Shown here piece after piece: positions 45,276 to 57,789 of a stretch of 64,000 bases of DNA. The notes under the pieces are model-generated. The model made no database searches. It had not been told where the DNA came from and saw nothing but the letters and a program-made list of their open reading frames with translations. Each line of letters begins with the position of its first letter. The first letter of the stretch is position 1. The translations under genes were made by a program, and so were the position numbers. The DNA comes from Pomphorhynchus laevis. Taxonomy: Eukaryota; Acanthocephala; Palaeacanthocephala; Echinorhynchida; Pomphorhynchidae. The DNA lies in assembly GCA_012934845.2 (NCBI GenBank), contig WNNJ02003285.1:1-64000 (forward strand), written 5' to 3'.

Positions 45276-47570
45276 GATTTCATTTTAAATCTGAAGCATT
45301 TTTTTCAATTTATAAAATATTAGAAAAATATCTTGTATTAAGTGGATCTCTGAAAGCAACAGGTGAGTCAATAGTAAGCTAAAAGAGAAAACACAAACGT
45401 GAAATAAATGTATTGGCTAAGGAGATGATGAGGTTTTCCAATGCTGTAACGTAGCGCATTGCTGCTGGCCTATATTTTGCTTTTACTAAATGCCGATTAG
45501 TGTTATCAATATTATAATAAAAATAAATATTGCACATGATATTTTACTTTATCAAACTTCTATGAAACTTCTTATTCACTTTATTAAGTTAAATTTTATC
45601 ATATTTACTATTTTAATTAATTTAATAAAATCATGTTTTATGTAAAATAATTTTTATTTAAAAATTTAATATCTTGCATATTCTGCATATCGTTGATCAA
45701 AATACACCAAATCAACATGTTTGAATACTAACTGAATAATATTATTAACAAACTTGAATTATATGCTATAAAATTTAAATTTTTCTCTCTCTCTTAAATT
45801 TTATTAAAATTTGTGCTTGATTAAGTTTAAGCTAATTTCAGTTTAAATAAATAGCATAAAACGAAAAATACGATCTCCTAGAATGAGATTGTATCTTTAA
45901 ACATTTTGATTAAACGTGTATAATCAATCAAAAGACTTTTAATATCATATAGGACAATAATACTGTTAAAATTATTAATCCATAAATTTAAATTAAATGT
46001 TGATGAGACTAATCTGCATTTGTGATTTTGCAAGCAGTAATTAAATTAAATAACAATCGTCGGCCAACCGAATGTGGACCGAAACAGTTTCGAACTATAA
46101 TAAGGATAAGGAACTATGATGCTAAAATGTAACGACTATTTTCGGCTTATAGTAAGATCCAAGAAACTATAGATTAGTGCTAGAAATAAGTAAAGGAAAT
46201 TATTACTTATTTACTTATATACTTACTCTTATAAGAATAAGTAAAATATATGACTGAAGGTAGTGTTCTTTACCGAGTGCAATGATACGCACAGGCCCGT
46301 GAGTACTTCATTCAACTGATGAGTGTTGCCGGGTACTCATTGGTCGTCTAGAAGTGACATGGTGACTGAAAGTCGTGAATCAAAGTCCAGTCTAACAAGT
46401 AACACCATTTTGTAAAAATGCCGTATTTCGTAAGAAATCCTGGACCGTTCTTTACTCAGCACATCTGTGCACTATTATATATATATTGTTATTGCGAAAA
46501 ATCGCTATATATATTACGATTTCTATAAATCGATATATAAGCTTAAATTAGTATTTTATTGTTAAAGGAACCACGGACGGAATAAACGAACATATATGTT
46601 ATATATGTTCGTTTATAAAATATAATATATTTTATATTTATTATAATAAAATATAATATATTTATTAAATTATACTAAATTATGATAAGTTATATATACA
46701 ATCTGTATATAATAATCGATTATTATATATCTATTAATAATTAATATTATTATATGTAAATTTTTTTATAGTTTATTTATTATATTAATTTTTATAATTT
46801 TTTATAATTTTCAGCTTTAGCATAATGGTCTATAACTCACACAGCTGGCTCATATAGGCAATAAAATATGTCAAAAATAATAAGATCTCTTTAGGGGATA
46901 TCTAAAGAGTCCATATTAATTAAACTAGCTACTTAATTGCTTACACGGAATCCTTAAATTCTCGTCTATTTGTTATTACAGCGACTTAGAAGTTTTTCTA
47001 TTTCATATAGGAATTCGTATTTATTTAGTCTTAATAATAAGGCAAGGAAGAGAAAAAAATCCACAAGTTTGTTTTCGTCTTTAATCTTCGTCAGTGTTTG
47101 CGAAAAATTTACAATACATTTTAGATTAAACAGATTTAAATTACATTTCTAAAAGCAAGTAGAAAAACATTTACATTTATTGTCTGAAACTTTCCGAGAC
47201 TTAAGTGTGCGTAATCTATCGACTTTGTCATTTTTTAGTGATTGGGAGTAGACTTGTCTGTTAGTATATCCCCCGACCATCAATATCATGTCTAGACGCT
47301 GTGCATCAAACTCAAAGCAGCTCGTTTGTACTACATATTCTTCGTATACTTTATAAAAGTGAACGTTTCGTTTTTCGTTTACGCGAGCTGCTTTATTTAG
47401 AAGTGATGATTTTTCATTGTTTTTCCGGAAAATTGTCGTTTGTAATTTACTTATTTACTTATTTGTTTCATCCCTAATATGTAAGTTCAAACGTTTGGAA
47501 TAATATTGTGACATTTTTTATCTTCCTTGCCTAGTTATTTAGACTAATTAAATTAAATAAATTTAAAATA
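45276..47570. other. Intergenic DNA with an unassigned GC-richer island
   Basis: Mostly AT-rich. The island 46040-46480 is clearly richer in G and C (CGGCCAACCGAATGTGGACC, GAAACAGTTTCGAAC) and contains a GAGTAC...GTACTC stem around CTGATGA at 46317-46323. It looks like an old repeat, but neither coding frames nor a known family were found. Confidence 0.4.
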
Positions 47571-47576
47571 GTCTTG

Positions 47577-47876
47577 ATGATAGACCTTAGGCGGCGATTG
47601 AAGGAATCTCTGAAAATGCAGTTCAATGAATTCATTACATTGAAGGTTTCATATATTGAGGAATTTCTAGATGCACTAGATGGTTAGAATAGTCGGTTTG
47701 ACGTAGACCACCTTTTGATACGTCCTGGTGTACCATTGCACGTCAGTAGCGGATCAATATATCAGGCTAAAATCTGGCTTGCTGTGAGTCAAGTGTATAG
47801 AGTTGGAAGTATTGAAGCAATGATAACGTTGCTAAATTCCGCTGCGAAATTACCTTGTGCGATCAGGCCAAACTAA
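47577..47876 (+). pseudogene. Coding-like fragment, not recognised
   Basis: A frame from ATG 47577 reads LRRRLKESLKMQFNEFITLK, VSYIEEFLDALDG, a stop, then FDVDHLLIRPGVPLHVSSGS, YQAKIWLAVSQVYRVGSIEA, MITLLNSAAKLPCAIRPN-stop. Codon-like composition and length suggest former coding DNA, possibly transposon-derived, about 300 bp before the 5' region of LINE copy C. No family match is claimed. Confidence 0.3.
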
Positions 47877-48389
47877 TAAAACTCCACGTATTACTACATA
47901 TTTGATATACCATTTTTATATGAAATCAAATTTGGTATTATCCATATCAAATGAATTATGTATACATAATTCATTTGTGATTCAAATGAATTATTAATAA
48001 TTAATTAGTTTATAATTATTTTGCAAGACTAATAATAACAAAATAGGAAATATAAAATATATTTTGACTTCAAAAAATATTTACAGCTTATACACACATT
48101 CTTACAATCAAATAACATACAATACGACATCACATACAATTACAACGATTTAACAGCGCGTAATCAACGATTTAACAGTGCGAAGAACAACAGAAGAAGA
48201 ACCTAAAGTACAACAGAAGAATAACCTAAACCTATTTTATATACAAAGAGCATTTTTGTTGACAAGGAGCGCAGTTTTAAAAATTGTAAACTATTGAAGT
48301 CTACAGTTTAGGGGAGCCAAGAAGAAAAATCTACCAAAATCCAAGCGAGCAATCTCTGCTGATACCGATAAAACCGGCAAGCTCGAGAA

Positions 48390-49478
48390 CATACAAGTGG
48401 AATGCTCCACTAGCGGTTGTTAAATTCGGACATTAGTAACACATAATTGTGCTTTGGGTCAGGAAACTTGTGGCGGGCCACCGTTCTACTGCGGATTCTG
48501 TGCGGCGAAACAAATCAACTTGTTAATATAACGCTTAGAGCAATTGGAAATGGCATCGCAGCATGATGGAATTTCTCAAATTTCTGCTAAATCTACTGAG
48601 ACAGTGAAGGAGCCGCAAATTGTATCGCAGCAAGATGGATTTTGTCAAATTTATGATAAATCTACCGAGACAGTGACGGAGCCACAAATTGTTATAACTA
48701 ATGTATCTACTCAACATTCCATTTCTAAGCCAACCACACGAAATCCAGAGGACCTACATTTCCTCAATGTTTCTACAGAGCAGCTTCTAGCTCCCAAATC
48801 GCCGTGTACACATATAATACCCAGTTCGGCCCGCGTGTGGAACAGAAACCAACGGCATCTGTGAATGATAAATCATCGGAGGAGAGACCTGATAATAGTT
48901 CAACTAAATGCCAAAGAGAAAATTCTTTAATGTCCCGACAAAGCGAATCTCAAAGTAACAATCACGATCACACTTTTTTAAAAGCAACACAGGAAGTTCT
49001 CAATCATGTTCCGTTGACACCATCGAATACTCCGAGCAATAACCATTCAAACCATAATAGATCTACTACACATACAGAGGAATATCGTGCCCGCTGTTTG
49101 CTAGTAGCTAGTCTCAGGAAACCTTGCAGTTTGAATAATCATTATCGACTGAAAGAGGACATGGATATGATAAGTACGGTCCTCTCTATGATAATGTCAT
49201 CAAAGAACGTAGACGAATTTAATTCTATACGTATTGTTAATTTGATTCGCTTGGGTAAGCGTCAACAAGATGGGAGACCAAGGCTTCTAAAAATAGTATT
49301 TCAGAACAAAACAATGAGAGATAATGTATTCTCACAACGGTATAAACTTCGTGATACTAGACTGAATATTCTTCAAGATCTAGACGAACGAGTTCGACTA
49401 AAACTCGCTAAACTAGAACTAATAGAGAGAGGAGACAAAATGGAGAAGTTAACCTATCAATTCAGAATTTTCAAGTAG
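48390..49478 (+). pseudogene. ORF1 of CR1-like copy C
   Basis: A Cys-rich start (VECSTSGC, then NCALGQETCGG and FYCGFCAAKQ, 48399-48520) suggests a PHD-like zinc knuckle. The main open frame to 49478 has a Ser/Thr/Gln-rich linker (two tandem related 57-codon-like blocks SQHDGISQISAKSTETVKEP / SQQDGFCQIYDKSTETVTEP at 48553-48700), and a C-terminal RRM-like domain: SIRIVNLIRLGKRQQDGRPR, LLKIVFQNKTMRDNVFSQ, DTRLNILQDLDERVRLKLAK. Copy A has the same order. Frame changes occur near the head and near 48830. Confidence 0.7.
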
Positions 49479-49716
49479 TGCGACACAAGCGTATGAACTG
49501 GCGGCCAAACTTCGCTCTTCGCAATCAACTCGTAACCTCTGGGGACGTCCAGAAGCTTTGTGTCGCAGTAGATCACAGACGTACTATGTGCGCCGCTACC
49601 CCCACAGAAACAGTTACGCCATTAAATAGTACTTTTGACAACCTCAACCGGGCAAATATCAAAGTTCACTCTCCGATGGCGCCGATGTCCAATAATGACT
49701 TTGTAATTTTCGTGTA

Positions 49717-51141
49717 ATGTTTTATAATGTTCTGAGCTTACCGAATAAACTCGACGAACTGTATTATCTAACACAGGATGAGAATTTTGATATCTTGGCA
49801 CTTACTGAAACATGGCTCTCATCGTCGATCAGTGATACTGAAATCGCAATACCTGGGTACAGTGTTCACAGAGCAGACAGAACTTCACGTGGTGGAGGTG
49901 TGGCTATATTTGTTTCTGATGCCCTATACAGTAAAATTCTTGAATCAACTGTTGATAACTCAACCGGTAACGAACTCATCTGGATCAAAGTTAAATCCAA
50001 CATAGAATCGCATATTACTGTTGGTTTGTTCTATCGCTCTCCCAGATCACCAACTATCGACATTATGAATTCGATCAACCGTCACTTGCATAGGAAGGGG
50101 CTGTTAATCTGCGGTGACTTCAATATGCCTCATGTAAGTTGGAATGATTATTCACAAACGGAAAACTGTGACATTGAGTCAAAATTACTTTTGGAATATT
50201 TCATAGACCATGACCTAATGCAACATGTCCACGAATTCACGAGAATAAGAAACGAGTCCACATCACTTCTGGACTTGTGCCTCTCAAAAAACATCAATGA
50301 CGTCAAACACATACACTTTAGGCCTCCCTTAGGATCCAGTGATCATCTCGTGCTAATTATAGAACTGACATTTCCAAACATCGTCAAGGATCTTGTGCCT
50401 CCTGTTTCCAGAATCAACGTATACAAAACTGACTACACCACTATTGCCGCACTTTTGTCACATCATCAGTGGCTTGATCCATTCTCCGTAGGCGTAAACA
50501 AGGCATGGAACGATTTTCGAGACGTGCTCCGTCACCTGATTGACTTATTTTCACCTACTATGAGCGTAAAAACGAAACCAAGGCAAGCAACTCAGTGACT
50601 CGTACACTCTGTAAGACAGGCAATCAAAAAACGCAACTCGGCATTTCACAAATACAGAAATGGGCACGGCACTTTCGAGGCTTACAGAAAAGCTCGAAAC
50701 TTCGCGACGTCAATTAAACGCAATGAGCGACGAACATTCCAGAATAATCTATGTTCCAAAAATCGATCTGACCTAAAGCGATTCTATTCATTTGTAACCA
50801 AGCTGAGCAAATCAAGACACGCTCAACTACAATGCGTATTGGACGATGCGGGCAACTTGGTATGCGACCAAAAATCGATTGCTGATTTATTTGCAAACGA
50901 ATTTGCAATGGCGAACCCGTCATCAATCAGTAAGAAGGTAACGTTCGGACGTTTCGAAAGGAATAATGCCTCAGCTAATCTAGACGAATGCCTAAAAATC
51001 GTTCAACTGAATAATGTATTCTCGGAACTAAGAAGACTACCAAGAACTAATTCCTCTGGGCCAGACGGCATACCGTCAATTGCCCTACGTGAACTCGCTA
51101 CCACTGTTTGTTGCCTCGTTATATACATCGACCTTGCTTGA
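49717..51141 (+). pseudogene. APE endonuclease and linker of copy C
   Basis: Endonuclease motifs in order: NVLSLPNKLDELYYLTQDEN, ILALTETWLSSSISDTEIAI, GYSVHRADRTSRGGGVAIFV, VGLFYRSPRSPTID, GLLICGDFNMPHVSWNDYSQ, STSLLDLCLSKN, and GSSDHLVLIIELTF. All catalytic motifs (TETW, GDFN, SDH) are intact. After one TGA at 50596-50598 the same frame continues through KRNSAFHKYRNGHGTFEAYR and NSSGPDGIPSIALRELATTV into the RT. Confidence 0.85.
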
Positions 51142-52472
51142 TGACTGGATAACCACAATAGTGTGCCCGATCTATAAGAAAGGAAATAAATCACGTTTAT
51201 CGAACTATCATCCAATCAGCCTTACATGCATATCTTGCAAACTCTTGGATCGAATAGTGCTTGCTGACTTGGAGACACTCCTCAACAGGAAGGGAATCAT
51301 GAATAATCAACAACATGGTTTCCGTAAACTACGATCCACTACGACAAACTTACTCACCGCGAGACACAGCTGGGCCTCTTCGATAGATGCCGGATACGAC
51401 GTTGACATTGTCGTTTTTGATTTATCGCGAGCGTTTGATCGAGTAGACCATTCAATCCTGATCGGTAAATTATATGACATTGAAGTGCACACTTGCATCC
51501 TCCATTGGATTTTTGATTTCTTATACAGTCGCTCATTTACGGCTAAAATAGGAGACTCGTTTTCATCTAACATTCAACTACACTCTGGCGTTCCACAAGG
51601 TTCAGTCCTGAGCCCAACGCTCTTTAATATATACATCAATAGCGTAATACCACTTATAGCTTCTAACTGTATTCTATATGCAGATGATATTAAAATTTGG
51701 CGGGCCATCAAAAACTACAACGACATGCACATCCTACAATTGGACATATCGAACCTGCAGCATTGGGCAGGTGCAATGAATCTGACTATAAACCCAGAAA
51801 AATGTGCTCATATGCACATTGGACGCAGGCGACATATTGCAAACTACGAAGTAAGCGGAAGGCAAATAAACGTGGTCAACTATTACAAGGACTTATGTGT
51901 AATAATAACAGATGACCTAAAAACAGATATCAACTCCGCTGCAGTTAAAACTAAGTGCGTACAAATTCTTGCTATGCTACGCAGAACTATTCGCAGACTC
52001 GACATTCCGTCATTTAAACCACTTTACGAATCGTCGATTCTGAGTCACGTGTTATATGCATCGCAAGCCATGCATCCTCAATCAAAAACTGAGCATACGA
52101 ATATTGAAAAGGTGCAACGCAAAGCAACGCATTTGGTTCCCTCGATAAGATGCTTACCATTTGAAAGTAGAATTCACTTGCTAGGCGTTACATATAGAAA
52201 AGTCTCTTTTAATATCAGACTTGATGACGGCATGGGCAGCCGTAAACCGTCGTGATCATCCTTTGACAGATATCTTCCCCATCCGCAAGGAATCAACACT
52301 CAGAGGTCATGGCCTTCACATCATCGCGAAACGGCACATCAGAGATGTATGCAGAGGTTTACCAGATAGGGTTCGCACTGTATGGAACAATCTACTTGCT
52401 CATATAGTAACATGTGCATCAAAAACTGCATTCAAACGACAATTGAAGAACTTTGTAACTACAATTTCATGA
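51080..52472 (+). pseudogene. Reverse transcriptase of copy C
   Basis: TTIVCPIYKKGNKSRLSNYH, HGFRKLRSTTTNLLTARHSW, motif A DIVVFDLSRAFDRVDHSIL, motif B SGVPQGSVLSPTLFNIYINS, motif C CILYADDIKIWRAI. All catalytic Asp residues are present. The C-terminal block RESTLRGHGLHIIAKRHIRD-like text (KESTLRGHGLHIIAKRHIRD) and TVWNNLLAHIVTCASKTAFK follow after a frameshift near 52230. Clade CR1-like by this C-terminus and the AAT tail. Confidence 0.85.
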
Positions 52473-52574
52473 CATTTTTTCATTTTCTTTTTGTTTTAAC
52501 TTTGTGAGTATTGTGAATCACCTTGTAATGAGCTTTTGCTCACTCTGGTGTAAATTAATAATAATAATAAAAAT

Positions 52575-53540
52575 ATCAAATCATTATCTGACATAATGTG
52601 CTATTTTCCTGTAATTATTTTTTCTAAATTCTTACCAACAACTAAATATGCCATTATTAAAATTATTTATTAAATTATATAATATTATATTTTACTGTAT
52701 AACATAAAATATTTAAGATAACAATTTAAGTAATATTTGAAATCACAAATATGCAATTTGAAATGAGCATTTTCTAAGCTGTAATTATTCTCGAGATAAT
52801 AGACAAAGAATAAACAGAAATTAAAATATATACAAACGTTTTTTGTCGAACCCTAAGGAAGCAACTTTGTTTTAAAGCTATATTGTAGTTATAAAAAATA
52901 GTTTTTACTATTTATTAATATAAATAAATATATAGTTTACTTTATAAAAACATTTTGTATTTTATTTTTGCTATTTTCGAAATATTTTTTGCTTTCTAAT
53001 TACATAATATAAATGTTATTATCATTATTATATTAATGATTAATTATTACATTAAACGTTTATTATTTATATTTTTATAAAAGTTATAAAATACCTTGCA
53101 ATAAAGAAAAATGTAATAAATAGTAATTTGCAATGTTGTAAGTAGTTATATATCGCACACACTGAACTAAAGGAATTAAGAATATATATAGTTATCATAG
53201 CTGTATAATATCTAGTGTGCTAGCTTTCCTCAATCACCTACTGATATTAAAGGCACATCGATATTGTCATCGAAATTATACAAGAAACTTTGTAATAAAA
53301 TAATCAATTCAATGTTCAACAATAAGTCTAATTTTAATCTGAAATTGAATTACAATGAAATTGTTTCTGTTTAATTTTTCGTGTTTATTTTTCATTATTT
53401 CGCTTTACTGACAAATTTAACTTTTGTGGTGAGTGACATCACATGCTTGAATTCTGCATGAGAAACATCAAATGTTCACAAATTAGCAGTAATTAATTAT
53501 TATTAATTAAAATATATTTTATTATTTATGTCTATATCAA
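52575..53540. other. AT-rich intergenic DNA
   Basis: No gene, RNA or repeat family recognised between LINE copy C and the RLE-LINE tail L. Confidence 0.5.
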
Positions 53541-53549
53541 CAATTATTC

Positions 53550-53960
53550 AATTTTTTAATTTTTACATCCTAACTGTAAAAAGCAATGTCCGAAGCAAAG
53601 TTCTTGTACATCATCATCTTGGTGGTTAACTATCCACCAGCCTACCACGTTCTTGCCCTTTGGAGCCGTCGCCAGATTGCTGACAGCATTTCCGAGTTGG
53701 ATGGCAATGCTTACGTTTTGGAGGAGATATGAAGTAGCACGTGAATCCCCGGTAACTTTCTTAATCGTTTTCATATCTCTTTAACAAGAACCAAAGCCGA
53801 AGAGCCCAGTGATCCATAAGTATCCACTCTAAAAAAGGCAAAATATGTGGGGCATCGTCAAGTCGGCATATTTCAGCAGTTTCCGTTCTTCGGCATATGA
53901 AACTGGTTTGAGCGCACCTCTGACTACATTCCATAGCATTGCTGGCTGTTAGGGTGTCAA
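53550..53960 (-). mobile_element. RLE-type LINE L, C-terminal tail only
   Basis: The - strand reads ALKPVSYAEERKLLKYADLT, then VDTYGSLGSSALVLVKEI, then TGDSRATSYLLQNVSIAIQL and GNAVSNLATAPKG (53774-53556). The A..AE..K..KY..L ... ET.G..G..A...+KE and TGDPRA.S.L.QR.SIAIQ.GNA pattern is the C-terminal end of another RLE-LINE lineage known from many invertebrates. Only this end remains. It directly abuts LINE I. Confidence 0.65.
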
Positions 53961-53989
53961 CGCAGGCTGGTGTCCTACATCAAACATTT

Positions 53990-55420
53990 CCCTTCACAAC
54001 AACAAACATTTCTTGACAAGAAACAACAAATATATATATTTTTCTTGTCTACCACTGGTCCGGGTGTCGGGTCGTGGAGGCAGTGCACGAACCAAACTAC
54101 TCCAAACATCACGATCCTGGGTGACAGACCAGAGTTCTCTTTAGATACCCCAATGCGGTCTTCGGCCAGTTTCGAGATTTGATCTCTTCACCGGTATCGA
54201 GGTCTACCTGGAGGTCACTTTCCAGAGAGTCCGACCTGGAAAATTCTCCGAGGAAGGCGATCACTAGACATCCTAAGATCGTGTTCTATTCTTCGATGTT
54301 GATAAGCAGCGACTTTACTCCGAGTCCATCATGGATGACCGCATTCTTAATCTTATTTCCAACGCTAAGACCGGCCACACAGCGAAAAAACCTCATTTTG
54401 GTCGCATGTATCTGATATCTTATCCTATCGGTCATAACCCAAAGCTCATGACCATAGGTTAAGATAAGAACGAAGATTGCGTGGTAAACCGAAAGCTTCT
54501 CCCGAATACTCAAATCCCGCTTCACCACGACAGACCTGTACAAAGAACGCATTGCTGCGTTAGCTGCTCAAATCCGCTTATCGATCTTCTTGATGTTCCT
54601 CCCGTCCCTCGAGAACAATACCTCGAGATACTTGAGATCTTTAACATTAGGATTTAATTTTCCCCAACTCGAATTGGCATTGGCATCTGAATCCGGGTCG
54701 AACACATGGAGACAGTCTTGGAGGTACTAACCAACATCCATGCCGCTTGGCATTCCATCGTGAATCGATCTAGTAAGCATTGTAAATCCTTAGGACAAGA
54801 AGCCAACAAAACAATGTCATCTGCAAAAAGCAGAGATGGTATCCTAATGGAACCGAACTGAAGACGGACATCCGTCAGAGCAGCCCGTCTCGAAATTTTG
54901 TCCATGTAAACAAGGAACAAAAGTGGAGACAAAGGACAACCCTGACGAAGCCCAACGCCTACTAGAAATGATTCAGACTTCCTACCTAACACGAATACAA
55001 CGTTATACTTTGTCCATACAAAGAAGCCACAGCTACCCGAAGATAGTGTGGTACTCCATAATCCCTTAGTACCTCCCACAACCTCTCTCGCGGAACTCGG
55101 TCGAACTCCTTCTCTCCAAATCTACAAAACACACGTAGGCCGGTTGAGCGACCTCCCAAGACTGCTCAAGGATAGTTGAGAGAGTAAAGATCTGATCCGT
55201 AGTCCCACGACCTGGACGAAAGCCGCATTGTTCCCTTGACGCCATAGGAAAATGGTTACTCCATCAGGACGTCGACAGTCCGATCTGCATACGTTGGATG
55301 GCTCTAAAATGTTTGGGGCGTTGACGGTGTTGAGAACTCTGCTTATCACTGAATTTGTTTTCGCATGTCTGGGTATCTGCCTCTCGAAGTTCTGCATACC
55401 AATCCGTGCCGTCCTGACTC
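53990..55420 (-). mobile_element. Non-LTR retrotransposon I (RTE/Rex-like RT), 5'-truncated
   Basis: On the - strand: PAYVCFVDLE (motif A region, 55150), VGVGLRQGCPLSPLLFLVYM (motif B), SLLFADDIVLLASCPKDLQC (motif C, FADD intact), RVGEN, then MRSLYRSVVVKRDLSIREKL, VLILTYGHELWVMTDRIRYQ and MRFFRCVAGLSVGNKIKNAV (54552-54286), and PGRPRYRLRDQISKLAED near 54190. This order is very typical of an RT family widespread in fish and invertebrates; naming the clade precisely needs a tree. Several frame changes. Its 3' end shares sequence with element J. Confidence 0.8.
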
Positions 55421-55429
55421 AAATAACTA

Positions 55430-56760
55430 TCTAATTTCGAATTTTTTATATAATAAGCTTTTTTTTATTAGTAAAGAAACTAATTTAGTGATCAATTATA
55501 AATCCGATTTTAATCTAAAATTAGATTTCAAGAACGTGATTTCTGCTATTATGTATCTAATTAGTTTCCTCTTATCTAATTATGTTTGATCTTATCCAAT
55601 TTTAGATATTTTCAATCTAAAATTATATTGAAAATATTTATTTATTTAGTTTTAGTAATTTATAAGAACTAAGAAATTAGTTTTATTCTAAAAATTCACA
55701 CACAATACTCTGATAACTTATATCATCTGCAAGAAAATAATTATAAACTTTTTTTATTAATCATTTTGTAATTTTAAATAAGCAGTTTGTAATGTTCCTT
55801 AAGATTATAGCAGACGATACCGATATATTGTATGAATTTTCGGGAATAAAATTAATTTATTCGCTCCTATAAATTAATAAAATATAATTATAATTTAATT
55901 TATTGTAAACTTTTCCCTGTCTTATATTATATATATTTAATATAATTGGCAGTGTTAGATGCTATAAAGTAAAATAATACAAGGTAATCAATAATTTTTA
56001 AAATTTGATTTACAGGTTTCATTCAATTTATATTAATAAGTGAAACATGTCTCTAGACATCATCTGTAGTTAAATATAAGAAATATTAGATTTATTGGAA
56101 ATAATGTTTTAAAACATTATTGATTTGATGATAAAGACATAATTTAAATTAAATAATTTATTTATATTCATGAAATTATTTAAAAATCATTTAAATAATA
56201 AAATTGAGACTTTTAATCTAAAGTACTGTAATAAATGTGTGGATCACGGTACATTATTTGTTGGGCGGATGCGTAGAACAAAATGAACGAATACTGATAT
56301 TGTTCTGTAATGTAACGATGCTAGAATGGATTAGCTGCCACCAAAGCTTTACTATATATTTACGCTAATTAATTTGATCTCCATACAAACTTCCTTAAAT
56401 GATTTAGTAAATATTGAATTATTAAAATCCAAAATAATAAATTATTCTGACTTATACTGGGTAGGTGTCAATGATTTAGAGCGGTTTTCTAGATTTACCA
56501 TTAATTATACTGTGTAAGAATTAACCAAATTTCAGTAAATATGATGTAGTTTTTAATTACAGTGCAAGGATTGTAAACAGGCAAGCATTGGTCAAACTGA
56601 GCTGATGCATGTTAAGCGGATAAAAAAACATCACGTGTTGGATTTATATATAAATAATGCATACTTGTATTATATTTGTATTTTATTTAAATTATTTGTT
56701 TCAAGATTTGGCATATCCGTTTGTAACTTTATAAAAGTCGTTTTGTAAACAAAGTTAATT
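55430..56760. other. AT-rich intergenic DNA
   Basis: No supported gene. Open stretches such as 55365-55589 on the + strand are AT-rich chance frames. Confidence 0.4.
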
Positions 56761-56768
56761 CCCTTTTG

Positions 56769-56981
56769 CAGATAAAATTGATCTGGCTGTGGTTCATTGT
56801 TTTATTTTGTATGTCAGTAGTTTTACAGCGATGCTTTCAGAAGAGATCGAAAAGTTTGATATTTGCTTTGCTTCTTCCAGCTAAAATTCATTTGTCTTTA
56901 GTATATCAATCAATTGCCTCTCACTATTTTCTCAGACCGACAGTTATGGTTAGCCGTTGTTCTGCTACGAAATCGAAGTAA
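56769..56981 (+). other. Possible exon or ORF, product unknown
   Basis: After CCCTTTTGCAG two overlapping frames look coding-like: DKIDLAVVHCFILYVSSFTA, MLSEEIEKFDICFASSS and IKLIWLWFIVLFCMSVVLQR ... RSKSLIFALLLPAKIHLSLV. The splice acceptor and moderately balanced base composition are the only support, and the two frames cannot both be right. No family recognised. Confidence 0.2.
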
Positions 56982-57225
56982 AATATGAATCTAACTTGGT
57001 GTGCTTGTTTTAATTTTACTAATTGTTGCAGCGATACCATTAATTTGAAGAACACAAACAAACCTACAATCATCAAAGGTGTTTTATGATGCAATTGATT
57101 TTACGCTTTCTTTTAAATACTAATTACATATACGCATTTTGAGATTTTTAAGACGTATTTATTAATAAATGTTTTCATTTTTAAATAGTTGACAATGATC
57201 CCTTATTGATAAAGAATTATTAAAG

Positions 57226-57376
57226 CTGGATCAAAGAAAAGAGGAAATTTTTTATTGATATTTCGCTAACCTCTGTTAGCATCTTCAGAAAATTAAAATC
57301 AATTTTGTTATTTTCTGAAGATGCTAACAGTAGTTAGCGAAATATCAAAAATAATTTCCTCTTTTCTTTGATCCAG
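57226..57376. repeat. Palindromic foldback/MITE-like repeat
   Basis: CTGGATCAAAGAAAAGAGGA, AATTTTTTATTGATATTTCG, CTAACCTCTGTTAGCATCTT mirrored by AAGATGCTAACAGTAGTTAG, CGAAATATCAAAAATAATTT, CCTCTTTTCTTTGATCCAG. About 151 bp with near-perfect arms of about 65 bp. Confidence 0.85.
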
Positions 57377-57789
57377 ATCCAATAATTCTGCATTTGTTCA
57401 TGTTATAAACTCACATATTTCAATTATTATTAGTACAATGAGATTAAAACTTTAAGATTTAGATTATATTTGAGATCTTTAAATATAAACATTATGCTAC
57501 ATTAATTATATTAAGTTAAAAATATTAATTATATTGATTAAGTTTTGTAATGTGTTTTGCATTTGCTCTATCACCGACAGTAAAGTTTAGCTTTACCATT
57601 GATCTTTATTAAAATACACTTTCGAAGTAAAATTTAAACTCTTTGGTCGAAAATGTGTGTAAATGGCTAATTAATAATAAACTCGGTGTGAATATTTGGC
57701 TTTAACCCTATTTTCGGTTGACGAATAGTAGCCTTGGTTAGTACTTGGTTAGCACCTCCAAGACTGTCTCTACGTGTTCGTCTCGGATT

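Larger units (their letters stand above)
48130..52574 (+). mobile_element. CR1-like LINE, copy C, nearly full length
   Basis: 5' region with a doubled AACGATTTAACAG(C/T)GCG (48137-48180), ORF1 with Cys-rich head (48390-49478), APE endonuclease and linker (49717-51110), RT (51080-52472) and an AAT-repeat 3' tail (52554-52573). From the start of the endonuclease to the end of RT only one in-frame stop (TGA at 50596) and two frameshifts (near 51100 and 52230) are seen. It is therefore the youngest full-length LINE here. It lies 3.7 kb downstream of Nup96. Confidence 0.9.

Noticed and set aside
46317-46381. Canonical hammerhead ribozyme
   Set aside because: CTGATGA and GAAA are present, but the sequences next to them do not pair to make stem II, and no cleavage-site stem III was found.
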